This document shows, one piece after another, positions 9,108-16,701 of a stretch of 64,000 nucleotides of DNA. The DNA is taken from positions 186,001-250,000 of the forward strand of contig JAGYIS010000004.1 of the NCBI GenBank assembly GCA_018402255.1. The letters run 5' to 3'. The notes beneath the pieces are model-generated. The model was not told the DNA's origin and searched no databases. It saw only the letters and a program-made list of their open reading frames with translations. The stretch's first letter is position 1; each line of letters starts with the position of its first letter. A program made the translations under genes and the position numbers. The DNA is from Marinobacter sp. GTDB taxonomy: Bacteria; Pseudomonadota; Gammaproteobacteria; Pseudomonadales; Oleiphilaceae.

Positions 9108-9163
9108 GCAGTGAAGGCCATCCCTGGCCTCCACTCAACAGCGACACTCAATACGATGTGCTA

Positions 9164-10096
9164 TCAGGGCTGCAGAGGGATGGGGTCGGCCACAGAGGTT
9201 TCGCCGGCAACAACGGTAATGTTCTGAGTGCCGTCAAACTGGATGTCGTCATCAACTTGGTTGTCGTCCAGCTGACAGCTGTAGCTGACGGTGTAGGTGC
9301 CTTCGGTGAGGAAGGCGGCGGTCCACTCATACAGACTGCCAGCTCCCTGCTCGATGACCGGAACGACCATCAGAGGGTTCAGGCCATCGCGTTCAACGTT
9401 CAGGTCAACCGGTTCTACGCCGGCGCCCTCGAAGACATAAACCGCACCGAAATAGCCAGTGCTGCAAGTGTCCTGCGCGTCGTTGTTTAGCCGGGTTGAT
9501 TGAATCTGCGCATAATCCACCTCACCCTCGATCTGACCCACCTCAAGGTTGTTCACCAGCCTCAGTACTGGCTTGAGCATGTAATCGCCCAGCGCCCGAC
9601 CTTGTGGGTTGACGATGGATTTGCGGACATCAAAGTCTATGGTGAAGCTTTGACTGGTATCGGCCGCAACCGTGAAGGTACCCTTGAGCTTCAGGCCGCT
9701 CTGTTCACCAGAGGGTACGCCAAGCGTGTAGCGGGCATCGCCCTGAGTCTCTCTGGTAACCCAGGATTCGGCGGTATTCACAATCAACCGAATTTCGCTG
9801 TAGTTACCGGCGGGTACCTCCTCACTGGCGATCAGTGGTTCGGTTACGCCGCCCTGCAAAGTCAACAGGTCAATAACGCCGGTTTCTTCCAGCGTGAATT
9901 CCAGCCAGTCGCCATCAGCTGGCTTCAGGCGAATGGCATTGAAGGCAACGTTAACGCTGCTCAGATCCATGGCCGGTGCATCGGTCAGACCGATCGACAC
10001 GGTGCCGGTTGAGCCCGAGGAACTGCCATCTCCGCCACAGGCAGCGAGGGCCGCGGCGAGCGCCGTAATTGTGAAAACCTTGATTGAACGCTTCAT
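9164..10096 (-). CDS. DUF4382 lipoprotein
   Basis: The 310-residue product begins MKRSIKVFTITALAAALAAC, a lipoprotein signal with C20 as lipidation site, then a Gly/Ser linker and the segment GTVSIGLTDAPAMDLSSVNV typical of DUF4382 (carboxypeptidase-regulatory-like beta-sandwich) domains. The rest is beta-rich with several Asp/Asn-rich turns and two cysteines late in the chain. The residue after the lipid cysteine is Gly, which favours outer-membrane sorting. Function is unknown. It is divergent from the ECF sigma gene across 205 bases and could be one of that sigma factor's targets, but this is inference from position only. A site CTCC/GGAGG precedes the ATG. Confidence 0.85.
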   Translation of the reverse strand: MKRSIKVFTITALAAALAACGGDGSSSGSTGTVSIGLTDAPAMDLSSVNVAFNAIRLKPADGDWLEFTLEETGVIDLLTLQGGVTEPLIASEEVPAGNYSEIRLIVNTAESWVTRETQGDARYTLGVPSGEQSGLKLKGTFTVAADTSQSFTIDFDVRKSIVNPQGRALGDYMLKPVLRLVNNLEVGQIEGEVDYAQIQSTRLNNDAQDTCSTGYFGAVYVFEGAGVEPVDLNVERDGLNPLMVVPVIEQGAGSLYEWTAAFLTEGTYTVSYSCQLDDNQVDDDIQFDGTQNITVVAGETSVADPIPLQP

Positions 10097-10301
10097 AAAA
10101 CCTCCTGGTTCTATTTTCCAGAGTAAATCCGGCGTTATGGCCGCCAGTTACACTCTCACGTTCCAGGATTGCCAAGAGTTCCCATGGCTGGATTAATTTT
10201 GACTCATGTTGGCGGGCCAGCGGCTGCGGCGAGCAGGTGCATGGCAACGACGGCTGATATAGACTGCGAGCTTCAGAAACCTGCAATCGGGTCGTGTTTT
10301 T

Positions 10302-10889
10302 TTGCCAATCCTTCCGTTTCGTTCATCCGCGCAAAAGCGTTTTCAGCGCCTGGTGCAGCCGCACCTGCAAGCGCTGTATGGCTTTGCTTACCGTCTTACC
10401 GGAAGCAGTCAGGATGCCGAGGACTTGGTGCAAGACGTGGTGCTCAAGCTCTATCCCAAGCTCGAGGAGCTGGAATCCGTTGCCCAGTTGCGCCCCTGGC
10501 TAAACCGGGTTTTGTATCGACAGTTTATTGATTCGGTGAGAAAAAAAGGGCGCCAGGCGGATCGCCCCGCCAGCGACATGATGGACTCGGATGACCAGTC
10601 TGATTGGCTGGATTCGCTGGCGTCAGAAGACCAGTCACCAGAATGGGTGTTGAGTCGGGATCGCCTGGGGCCGCAGTTGGATAAGGCGCTTGATCAGCTT
10701 TCACCGGATCAGCGCACGCTGATTTTGCTGCATGATGTTGATGGCTGGCGGCAAGAGGACGTGGCGGAGGTGCTGTCTGTGCCGGTTGGCACCGTCAAAT
10801 CCCGCCTGCACCGGAGCCGGGCGGCCTTGCGCAAGTATCTCCAGCAAAACATGGAACCGGAACTGATCGCCGGGCGTCTGGAACAATGA
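10302..10889 (+). CDS. ECF-family RNA polymerase sigma factor
   Basis: The 195-residue protein has the two-domain ECF layout: sigma region 2 at about 14-85 (FQRLVQPHLQALYGFAYRLT, then DAEDLVQDVVLKLY) and region 4 at about 125-180 (LSPDQRTLILLHDVDGWRQE, then VPVGTVKSRLHRSRAALR), joined by a short acidic linker. There is no region 1.1 or 3. The start is a TTG at 10302 with no strong ribosome site; no ATG or GTG in this frame would keep region 2 whole. It is the first gene of a four-gene cassette whose second gene is a zinc anti-sigma factor, so a stress- or envelope-responsive switch is likely. The inducing signal is not evident. Confidence 0.9.
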   Translation: MPILPFRSSAQKRFQRLVQPHLQALYGFAYRLTGSSQDAEDLVQDVVLKLYPKLEELESVAQLRPWLNRVLYRQFIDSVRKKGRQADRPASDMMDSDDQSDWLDSLASEDQSPEWVLSRDRLGPQLDKALDQLSPDQRTLILLHDVDGWRQEDVAEVLSVPVGTVKSRLHRSRAALRKYLQQNMEPELIAGRLEQ

Positions 10890-10899
10890 GGTGATGATT

Positions 10900-11604
10900 A
10901 TGTCGTGTCGGCAAATCCGAACGCAATTACCTGACTACGTCAGGCAGCAGCTGCCCTCTGCCCAGTCGCAGATTGTCTACGTGCACCTGAAACAATGCTC
11001 TTCGTGCCGAAACCGCGAGGAGTTCGAGCGTTTGTTGATGATGGAGATGGTCGCCCGTTACGCGGTGCCTGCTCCGTCATTGGATTTTGAAAGCCGGGTT
11101 CTGGGCAAGGCGACGTCTGCAGCCTCCTCCAGGAAGGTTCACGCCGTTTGGGGTGGGGCGGTTGCCGCTGCCCTGGTGGTCGGGCTGGTCATCGGACAGG
11201 GTATGACGGGAATAGGCTCCGAGCCTGAACAGGCTGAGATTCATGCACCGGCGCAAGGTGTATCCGGGCCGGTCATTCAGCCCGTTGATCGCACAGTCAG
11301 GCTGGCCTTTACCGCTGGCGAGCCTCTGGATAACGTGACCCTGACCCTCGATCTGCCTCCTCATGTGGAACTCTCTGGCCTGCCGGGTCAGCACAAGGTG
11401 AGCTGGCAGGTGAGTTTGCAGCAAGGGGACAATGTGTTGGCGCTGCCTCTTACTATTTTGTTCCCGGGCGCGGGTGAGCTGATTGCTGAGCTGGACGCGA
11501 ATGGGCGGCAGAAGGTGTTCCGTGCCGTGGTGCCACCGCATCCGGGCGCCGAGGGTTCAATTGAGCGTACTGGCGGCACTGATGATAAGGAGCCTGCAAC
11601 ATGA
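10900..11604 (+). CDS. Membrane anti-sigma factor with zinc-binding (ZAS) domain
   Basis: The 234-residue protein has a zinc anti-sigma motif at the N-terminus (C3 ... H29-x3-C33-x2-C36), one membrane helix at about 80-98 (GGAVAAALVVGLVIGQG) and a beta-rich extracytoplasmic domain (about 125-225, with TLTLDLPPHVELSGLPGQHK). This is the standard build of a membrane anti-sigma factor that holds an ECF sigma until a signal reaches the periplasmic side. The ATG at 10900 has GAGGTG six bases upstream; the GTG at 10891 and ATG at 10894 lie within or too close to that site. It follows the sigma gene by ten bases and overlaps the next gene by four. Confidence 0.85.
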   Translation: MSCRQIRTQLPDYVRQQLPSAQSQIVYVHLKQCSSCRNREEFERLLMMEMVARYAVPAPSLDFESRVLGKATSAASSRKVHAVWGGAVAAALVVGLVIGQGMTGIGSEPEQAEIHAPAQGVSGPVIQPVDRTVRLAFTAGEPLDNVTLTLDLPPHVELSGLPGQHKVSWQVSLQQGDNVLALPLTILFPGAGELIAELDANGRQKVFRAVVPPHPGAEGSIERTGGTDDKEPAT

Positions 11605-12005
11605 ACAGGTCGGAAGTGTTGAGCCGCAATGCCTCCAGCAGGCTGTTGGCGTCGCTGTTGTTGTTGGTTTTGGCGACCCCGATCTTGGCCAGTGACCTGG
11701 ATGTGACTATGCGAATGGTCGAGGACACCGACGATCTGACCGGATCCGTAGCACAAGAAATTCGACTGCCCGATTTGCCCTCGCTGACCTCGGACGGAAA
11801 GTCAGGCGAATCCGTCAATGCGGTTGGCCGAGAACGTGCCAGGGACGCCCGGGAGCGTGGGCGTGATTTTGGTCAGTCGGCTTCTGAGCGCGCTCGAGAC
11901 GCTCGCAGCGAAAGGCCCGGGTTTGGTCCAGATGCTTTGCCGGCGGCGGCCAGGGATGCCAGGAGTGGTAAGCCTGAATTGCCGGGACAATCGTCTCGGC
12001 CGTAA
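11601..12005 (+). CDS. Exported Arg/Asp-rich low-complexity protein
   Basis: I do not recognise a family. The 134-residue product has a signal peptide (about 1-30, LLASLLLLVLATPILA, cleavage before SDLD) and an acidic segment. The C-terminal half is dominated by Arg, Asp, Glu, Ser and Gly and repeats the core ARDAR three times (RERARDARERG, SERARDARSERPG, AAARDARSGKP). No lipobox, cysteine or membrane anchor follows. It overlaps the anti-sigma gene by four bases (ATGA) and precedes the TPR-barrel gene, so it is part of the cassette. It could be a periplasmic or surface partner or a passenger of the barrel protein; this is inference. Confidence 0.7.
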   Translation: MNRSEVLSRNASSRLLASLLLLVLATPILASDLDVTMRMVEDTDDLTGSVAQEIRLPDLPSLTSDGKSGESVNAVGRERARDARERGRDFGQSASERARDARSERPGFGPDALPAAARDARSGKPELPGQSSRP

Positions 12006-12087
12006 TCACTCGTCTATGTTAACCTCGGTGACTTGTGTGCGGGTTCTGCCCGGCTGAGTCGGATGTTATTCACCCCGAGGTGCTCCG

Positions 12088-13446
12088 TTGTTCCGAACGC
12101 TCCTTTCTTCTGGGCCTGCTTCAGGCCTGTTCCGGACCCTGATTGTGCTGATGTTGCTGGCGATGGCCGGCGCCTTGGCAGCCGATCCGGCACAGACTGG
12201 TCGGCAAGCCATGTCGGAGGGCATAGAGCAGTTCCGGCTGGGTAATTATCATGCGGCCCGAGAGCAGTTTGAAGCGGCCCTGGCGCAGGGCGTCGACAGC
12301 CCCGCGTTGCACTATAATCTGGCCGTTGCCTGCTTTAAAACCGGTGATTATCGCGCCGCAGAAGCCAGCTTCTCCAAACTCCTGGGTGGCCCGGATGCTG
12401 CCCTGGCCAACTACAATCTGGGCCTGGTAGCGCTGGCGGATGGCCGTGCAGATTTGGCAGAACAGCGGTTTGTGCAAGCGTCTGGCGCGGATGCCTCGGA
12501 GGCAATTCGTGAACTGGCTCGTCGGCAGCTTTCGGAGCTGGCATCTCGAAGGGCACCGGCGTACCAGAGCCCCGCTTTGGTCGCTCAGGGTTACCTCTCA
12601 ACAGGCATCGGTTACGACAGCAATATAGAGGGGGTGCCAGAAGATTCCTCGTCCAACAGGAGCAGCCTCTATGCTGAGCTGATTGCCGCCGGCGCGTTGA
12701 GACAGGTCATCACTCCGGATTGGCGATTGGTTTGGGACGGAGTTGCGTACAGCCAGGACTATGTTCAAGGCAGCCGGTTTGATGCCACGGTGGTGCAGGG
12801 CAAGTTGGCCGGCATTCGCAGTTACAAGGGCGTGGACGTTGGCGTGCGTGCCGGCCTTACCCGAGCCTGGCTGGAAGATGATGTGCTGGAAACCCGGTTT
12901 GGCGCGACCCTGTTTGCCCAGACGGATGAGTGTCTGGTGGGCCCCTTGCACGCCTGTTCCCTGGCGCTGACCGCGGAACAGGTTGATGGTGGTCGGGATT
13001 ATTTGGCCTACAGTGGCCAACAGTATCAGTTTGAAGCGCGCGCAGAGCAGAGGCACGGTAGCCTGATGCTGGATACCTTTTACCGCTGGAGTATCAATGA
13101 TCGTAAGGATTTCAGCGATGGCGATTTTTTTGTCAGTGTGTCGCCAACGAGTCATCAACTGGGTGCGGAAGTGCTTTACCCACTGAGATCCGATCTGGCA
13201 ATCGGGGCGGACATGGCACTGAGGCATGCTCGTTATGACAGGCCCCACCAATGGATTGACGAAGGGGTATTGACGTCGCGGCGGCGAAAAGACGTGCGTC
13301 TTGAATTAGGTCTGATGGCCGAGATTTACCTGAATAGCCGCTGGCTGGTCCGGAATCAATGGCTGTTCCGGGATCAGAACAGCCGTCTTTCGCGCTACGA
13401 CTATCAGCGCCACACCTACCTGGTATCGCTGGAAGGCGTCTTCTAA
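12088..13446 (+). CDS. TPR plus outer-membrane beta-barrel protein
   Basis: The 452-residue protein has a signal peptide (about 1-32, ending AGALA), three TPR-like repeats at about 40-165 (GIEQFRLGNYHAAREQFEAA, YNLAVACFKTGDYRAAEASF, YNLGLVALADGRADLAEQRF), then about 280 residues of alternating amphipathic strands starting GYLSTGIGYDSNIEG and ending in aromatic SLEGVF, a usual C-terminal signature of outer-membrane barrels. Periplasmic TPR followed by a barrel resembles Slam-type surface lipoprotein translocators, though sequence identity to them was not tested. The start is TTG at 12088 with GAGG seven bases upstream. It closes the ECF-sigma cassette. Confidence 0.8.
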   Translation: MFRTLLSSGPASGLFRTLIVLMLLAMAGALAADPAQTGRQAMSEGIEQFRLGNYHAAREQFEAALAQGVDSPALHYNLAVACFKTGDYRAAEASFSKLLGGPDAALANYNLGLVALADGRADLAEQRFVQASGADASEAIRELARRQLSELASRRAPAYQSPALVAQGYLSTGIGYDSNIEGVPEDSSSNRSSLYAELIAAGALRQVITPDWRLVWDGVAYSQDYVQGSRFDATVVQGKLAGIRSYKGVDVGVRAGLTRAWLEDDVLETRFGATLFAQTDECLVGPLHACSLALTAEQVDGGRDYLAYSGQQYQFEARAEQRHGSLMLDTFYRWSINDRKDFSDGDFFVSVSPTSHQLGAEVLYPLRSDLAIGADMALRHARYDRPHQWIDEGVLTSRRRKDVRLELGLMAEIYLNSRWLVRNQWLFRDQNSRLSRYDYQRHTYLVSLEGVF

Positions 13447-13457
13447 CGGTCTGCGTT

Positions 13458-13509
13458 AAAGCTCTGGGGGAGCGACCGGCCCACGGGGATTAGGGGCCGG
13501 TCTAGCTTT
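13458..13509. terminator. Putative bidirectional terminator hairpin
   Basis: Between the convergent barrel gene and hemL, arms GACCGGCC (13474-13481) and GGCCGGTC (13495-13502) are perfect complements, flanked by AAAGCT (13458-13463) and AGCTTT (13504-13509), which can extend the stem on both sides. The flanking A and T runs would act as short U-tracts in either direction. Confidence 0.5.
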
Positions 13510-13524
13510 GCTTTCGTTCTGGGG

Positions 13525-14805
13525 TTACAGCGTGGCCATGACTTTTCTGGCCGCGGCAATGGTTGCCTCGATGTCGTCATCGGACAGGGCGGCGGTGGTA
13601 AAGCCAGCCTCAAAGGCGGAGGGCGCCAGATATACGCCCTCTTTCAGCATGCCCTGGAAGAACTTCTTGAAGCGCTCAACATCGCATTCCATTACCTGAT
13701 CAAAGCGTGTCACAGCGGGTTCGCTGGTGAAGAAAAAACCGAACATGGCGCCTGCGGACTGAACCGCCAATGGGATACCGGCTTCATCTGCAGCCGCTTT
13801 CAAGCCGTCACGCACCTTGATGGTTTTCTCGGTCAGTCGGTCATGGAAACCGGGCTCCGAGATGGCGTTCAGGGTGGTCAGGCCGGCGGTCATGGCCAGC
13901 GGGTTACCGCTCAGGGTGCCCGCCTGGTAGACCGGCCCGAGTGGCGAGATGTGCTCCATGATTTCCCGCTTGCCACCGAATGCTCCGACCGGCAGACCAC
14001 CGCCAATGACTTTGCCCAGGGCCGTCAGGTCCGGGGTTACCCCAAACAGACCTTGGGCCCCGCCCAAAGACACCCGGAAACCGGTCATCACTTCATCAAA
14101 AATCAGTACCGTGCCGTGCTCATCACACACTTCCCGCAGAGCCTCGAGGAAACCAGGGACCGGCGGAATGCAGTTCATGTTGCCGGCCACCGGCTCAACA
14201 ATGATGGCGGCAACCTGATCGCCAATGTCTTTGAAGGTTTCCCGAACGTTGTCGATGTCGTTGTAGGTCAGGGTGATGGTGTGTTCCGCCAGGCTGGCAG
14301 GTATTCCCGGAGAATTCGGGACGCCCAGCGTCAGTGCGCCTGAGCCGGCTTTCACCAACAGGGAATCGACGTGGCCGTGGTAGCAGCCCTCAAACTTTAC
14401 AATCTTGTCGCGTCCGGTGTAGCCACGGGCCAGGCGGATGGCACTCATGGTGGCCTCAGTGCCCGAGTTGACCATACGCACCAGTTCGATGGACGGCACC
14501 AGTTCGCACACCTTTTTTGCCATCTCGGTTTCGATCGCGGTGGGCGCGCCGTAACCGACGCCCAAATCCACCTGGGCGTGCAGAGCGGCTTTGATGCGGG
14601 GGTCAGAGTGCCCCAGGATCATGGGCCCCCAAGACCCGATGTAGTCGATGTAACGGCGGCCGTCTTCGTCATACAGATAGGCGCCTTCGGCATGCTTGAA
14701 AAAGATCGGAGTACCGCCAACGCCGCGGAACGCCCGCACCGGCGAGTTGACGCCGCCGGGGATGTATTTCTGGGCCTCTTCAAATAGCGTTTCAGAGTGA
14801 GTCAC
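13525..14805 (-). CDS. hemL: Glutamate-1-semialdehyde 2,1-aminomutase
   Basis: HemL converts glutamate-1-semialdehyde to 5-aminolevulinate, the C5-pathway precursor of heme. The 426-residue protein is full length and PLP dependent: [16 protein letters not shown] binds the phosphate, FDEVMTGFR contacts the pyridine ring, and K265 in ALGKVIGGG is the Schiff-base lysine. The frame is open much further upstream, but that part is only a shadow of thiE. The true start is GTG at 14805, with AGGAG six bases before it. It lies two bases after thiE in a minus-strand run that also contains thiD and hemJ, another heme gene. Confidence 0.96.
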   Translation of the reverse strand: MTHSETLFEEAQKYIPGGVNSPVRAFRGVGGTPIFFKHAEGAYLYDEDGRRYIDYIGSWGPMILGHSDPRIKAALHAQVDLGVGYGAPTAIETEMAKKVCELVPSIELVRMVNSGTEATMSAIRLARGYTGRDKIVKFEGCYHGHVDSLLVKAGSGALTLGVPNSPGIPASLAEHTITLTYNDIDNVRETFKDIGDQVAAIIVEPVAGNMNCIPPVPGFLEALREVCDEHGTVLIFDEVMTGFRVSLGGAQGLFGVTPDLTALGKVIGGGLPVGAFGGKREIMEHISPLGPVYQAGTLSGNPLAMTAGLTTLNAISEPGFHDRLTEKTIKVRDGLKAAADEAGIPLAVQSAGAMFGFFFTSEPAVTRFDQVMECDVERFKKFFQGMLKEGVYLAPSAFEAGFTTAALSDDDIEATIAAARKVMATL

Positions 14806-14807
14806 GG

Positions 14808-15485
14808 TTAGCTCCTGTCGGTTGAAAAATGTGAAAGCGGATGATGGCTGGCAAACAGTCGGGTAAACCGTCTGGCGTTGTGCTCGATCTGCTCGGGTGT
14901 GCCTCCGAACAGTCCGCCAACAACGGCAACCAGATCGGCACCTGCGCGGATCAATGGTTCGGCATTGTCGGCGGTGATGCCACCGATGGCCGTGACCGGC
15001 AAGGCCAGCGATCTTGCCTCGGTCAAAACGCTGACATCTGCCGACGGCGCACCGGGTTTGGTGGTCGATGTGTAGAAACGGCCAAAGGCCAGATAGTTGG
15101 CGCCGCCGGCCTTGGCGGTTTCGGCCAGGTCCAGGCGATGGTGGCAGGTAATGCCGATAACCGCGTCGGGCCCCAGCAGATCTCTGGCGCTTTCCAGCGC
15201 GACATCGTCCTGGCCAAGGTGCACACCGGCAGCACCGACGCGCTTCGCCAGTTCCGGGTCGTCGTTGATCAGCAGGGGCACCCCGGCATCCCGGCAAAGA
15301 TAAGTTAAATCAGTGGCCTGGCGCAAACGTTCAATGGCTGTTGAGGTTTTATCCCGGTACTGCACCAGCACGGCGCCACCCTGCAAAGCGGCCTCGACCG
15401 AAGTGATCAGCCGGTCAGGTGGCGTCAATCGGTTATCGGTGATGGCGTACAGCCCGGATCGAAGTGCGCGATCTATCGTTCCCAC
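14808..15485 (-). CDS. thiE: Thiamine-phosphate synthase
   Basis: ThiE couples the pyrimidine (HMP-PP) and thiazole halves to give thiamine monophosphate. The 225-residue TIM-barrel protein shows the family motifs QYRDK (pyrophosphate binding), [23 protein letters not shown], the [13 protein letters not shown] loop and GGITADNA near the C-terminus. The ATG at 15485 overlaps the end of thiD by 13 bases, so translation is coupled, and ThiD makes the ThiE substrate HMP-PP. No thiamine riboswitch is visible upstream of the pair, and other thiamine genes are not in the window. Confidence 0.94.
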   Translation of the reverse strand: MGTIDRALRSGLYAITDNRLTPPDRLITSVEAALQGGAVLVQYRDKTSTAIERLRQATDLTYLCRDAGVPLLINDDPELAKRVGAAGVHLGQDDVALESARDLLGPDAVIGITCHHRLDLAETAKAGGANYLAFGRFYTSTTKPGAPSADVSVLTEARSLALPVTAIGGITADNAEPLIRAGADLVAVVGGLFGGTPEQIEHNARRFTRLFASHHPLSHFSTDRS

Positions 15486-16264
15486 ACAATGCCCCGATCC
15501 GGTACCCGTTGACCTTTACCCACGGTCAGCGCATGCAACAGTGTTCGATGCACATAGTTCTGGGCCTGGGAGATCGCGGCTCTGGGCGAAAGGCCGCTGG
15601 CACGACCTGCAGCGATGGCGGCTGCCAGTGTGCAGCCGGTGCCATGGTATTCATTGAGGCCTACGCGCTCCACCTCCCAGTGCATGTGCTCGGGAGTATG
15701 GTTGTACAGGGTGTTGATGATGTGTATGCCGGTGCCATGTCCACCGGTGGCGAGTACCGACCCACATCCACTGTCCAGTAAGTGTTGCGCGGCTTGCTCG
15801 GGGTCTTCGCTGCCGCCGAGCTGCGTCAGCTCAATGCCGTTCGGGGTGATCATTTCGGCTCGCGGAAACAGTTTCTGTTTCATTGCCTGCACCAGAGCGT
15901 CATCCGCCAGGTCGCCGCCGCCAGCGGCCTTGATGACCGGATCAACAATCAAAGGCAGATCTGGTTGGCTGTCGAGGAAATCAATCAGCACATCCACCAC
16001 CGCCGCGTTGCCCAAAGCCCCGGTTTTAATCGCGTGTATAGGAACATCGTTGGCAAGACACTGCAATTGTTGCCGGATCAGATCCGGGTTAACAGGCTCA
16101 GCTCCGAACACATTACAGGTGTCTTGCACGGTCAGGCAGGTGAGCAGGGGCAGCGGGTGCCCGCCCAGTGAAGTGATGGCCTGAATGTCAGCCTGAATGC
16201 CGGCGCCGCCGGAGGGGTCAAGGCCGGACAGAACCAGAACTTGGGGACGGGTATAGCGCTTGAT
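15473..16264 (-). CDS. thiD: Hydroxymethylpyrimidine/phosphomethylpyrimidine kinase, apparent ATC start
   Basis: ThiD phosphorylates HMP and HMP-P in thiamine synthesis. The ribokinase-type protein needs the N-terminal motif LVLSGLDPSGGAGIQADIQA, which lies upstream of the first usual in-frame start (GTG at 16129). Reading back, the frame reaches an ATC at 16264 (then KRYTRPQVLVLSG) with GAGGAG seven bases before it, giving 263 residues, the normal length. No ATG, GTG or TTG exists between. The C-terminal ATP-site motif YHGTGCTLAAAIAA and the GGHGTG segment are intact. ATC is therefore the most likely initiator, unless the base is a sequencing error. It lies 11 bases after hemJ. Confidence 0.9.
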   Translation of the reverse strand: MKRYTRPQVLVLSGLDPSGGAGIQADIQAITSLGGHPLPLLTCLTVQDTCNVFGAEPVNPDLIRQQLQCLANDVPIHAIKTGALGNAAVVDVLIDFLDSQPDLPLIVDPVIKAAGGGDLADDALVQAMKQKLFPRAEMITPNGIELTQLGGSEDPEQAAQHLLDSGCGSVLATGGHGTGIHIINTLYNHTPEHMHWEVERVGLNEYHGTGCTLAAAIAAGRASGLSPRAAISQAQNYVHRTLLHALTVGKGQRVPDRGIVWER

Positions 16265-16275
16265 GGTGCGTCTCC

Positions 16276-16698
16276 TCAGAAGGGTTTTACAACAGCCAGA
16301 ATCACAACGGCCAACAAGATCAGAACGGGCACTTCGTTAAACCAGCGGTAAAATACGTGGCTTCGGGTGTTCTGGTCATCCCGGAATACCTTCACCAGAT
16401 GGCCACAATAAAAGTGGTAAACAATCAGCAGTGCCACCAGCACCAGTTTGGCGTGCATCCAGCCCATATTGAAGTAACCGGACGCATTATAACTGATCAA
16501 CCAGACGCCAAAGATCACGGTGGCAATCATCGACGGTGTTGTGATGCCCCGGTAGAGTTTTCGCTCCATGATCTTGAAGCGCTCCCGCCCGGGCTGATCC
16601 TCGCAGGCGGCATGGTACACAAACAATCGCGGCAGGTAGAAGATGCCGGCAAACCAGCACACCAGTGAAATGATATGAAAGGCCTTGACCCAAAGCAT
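16276..16698 (-). CDS. hemJ: Protoporphyrinogen oxidase HemJ
   Basis: HemJ oxidises protoporphyrinogen IX to protoporphyrin IX in organisms lacking HemG or HemY. The 140-residue integral membrane protein has four predicted helices, the N-terminal WVKAFHIISLVCWFAGIFYL with the conserved His, the segment YHAACE, the HAKLVLVALLIVYH segment with conserved His and Lys, and an aromatic C-terminus. Length and motifs match HemJ. It lies between the ClC gene (three-base gap) and thiD, and in the same run as hemL, placing two heme-pathway steps in one transcription unit. Confidence 0.92.
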   Translation of the reverse strand: MLWVKAFHIISLVCWFAGIFYLPRLFVYHAACEDQPGRERFKIMERKLYRGITTPSMIATVIFGVWLISYNASGYFNMGWMHAKLVLVALLIVYHFYCGHLVKVFRDDQNTRSHVFYRWFNEVPVLILLAVVILAVVKPF

Positions 16699-16701
16699 GC
16701 G

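Noticed and set aside
9114..9130. AGGCCA-TCCC-TGGCCT hairpin between lpoP and the DUF4382 gene
   Set aside because: Short stem with no T-run, so not supported as an intrinsic terminator.
14806..15297. N-terminal extension of the hemL frame
   Set aside because: It overlaps all of thiE in another frame; HemL starts at the GTG with AGGAG at 14805.
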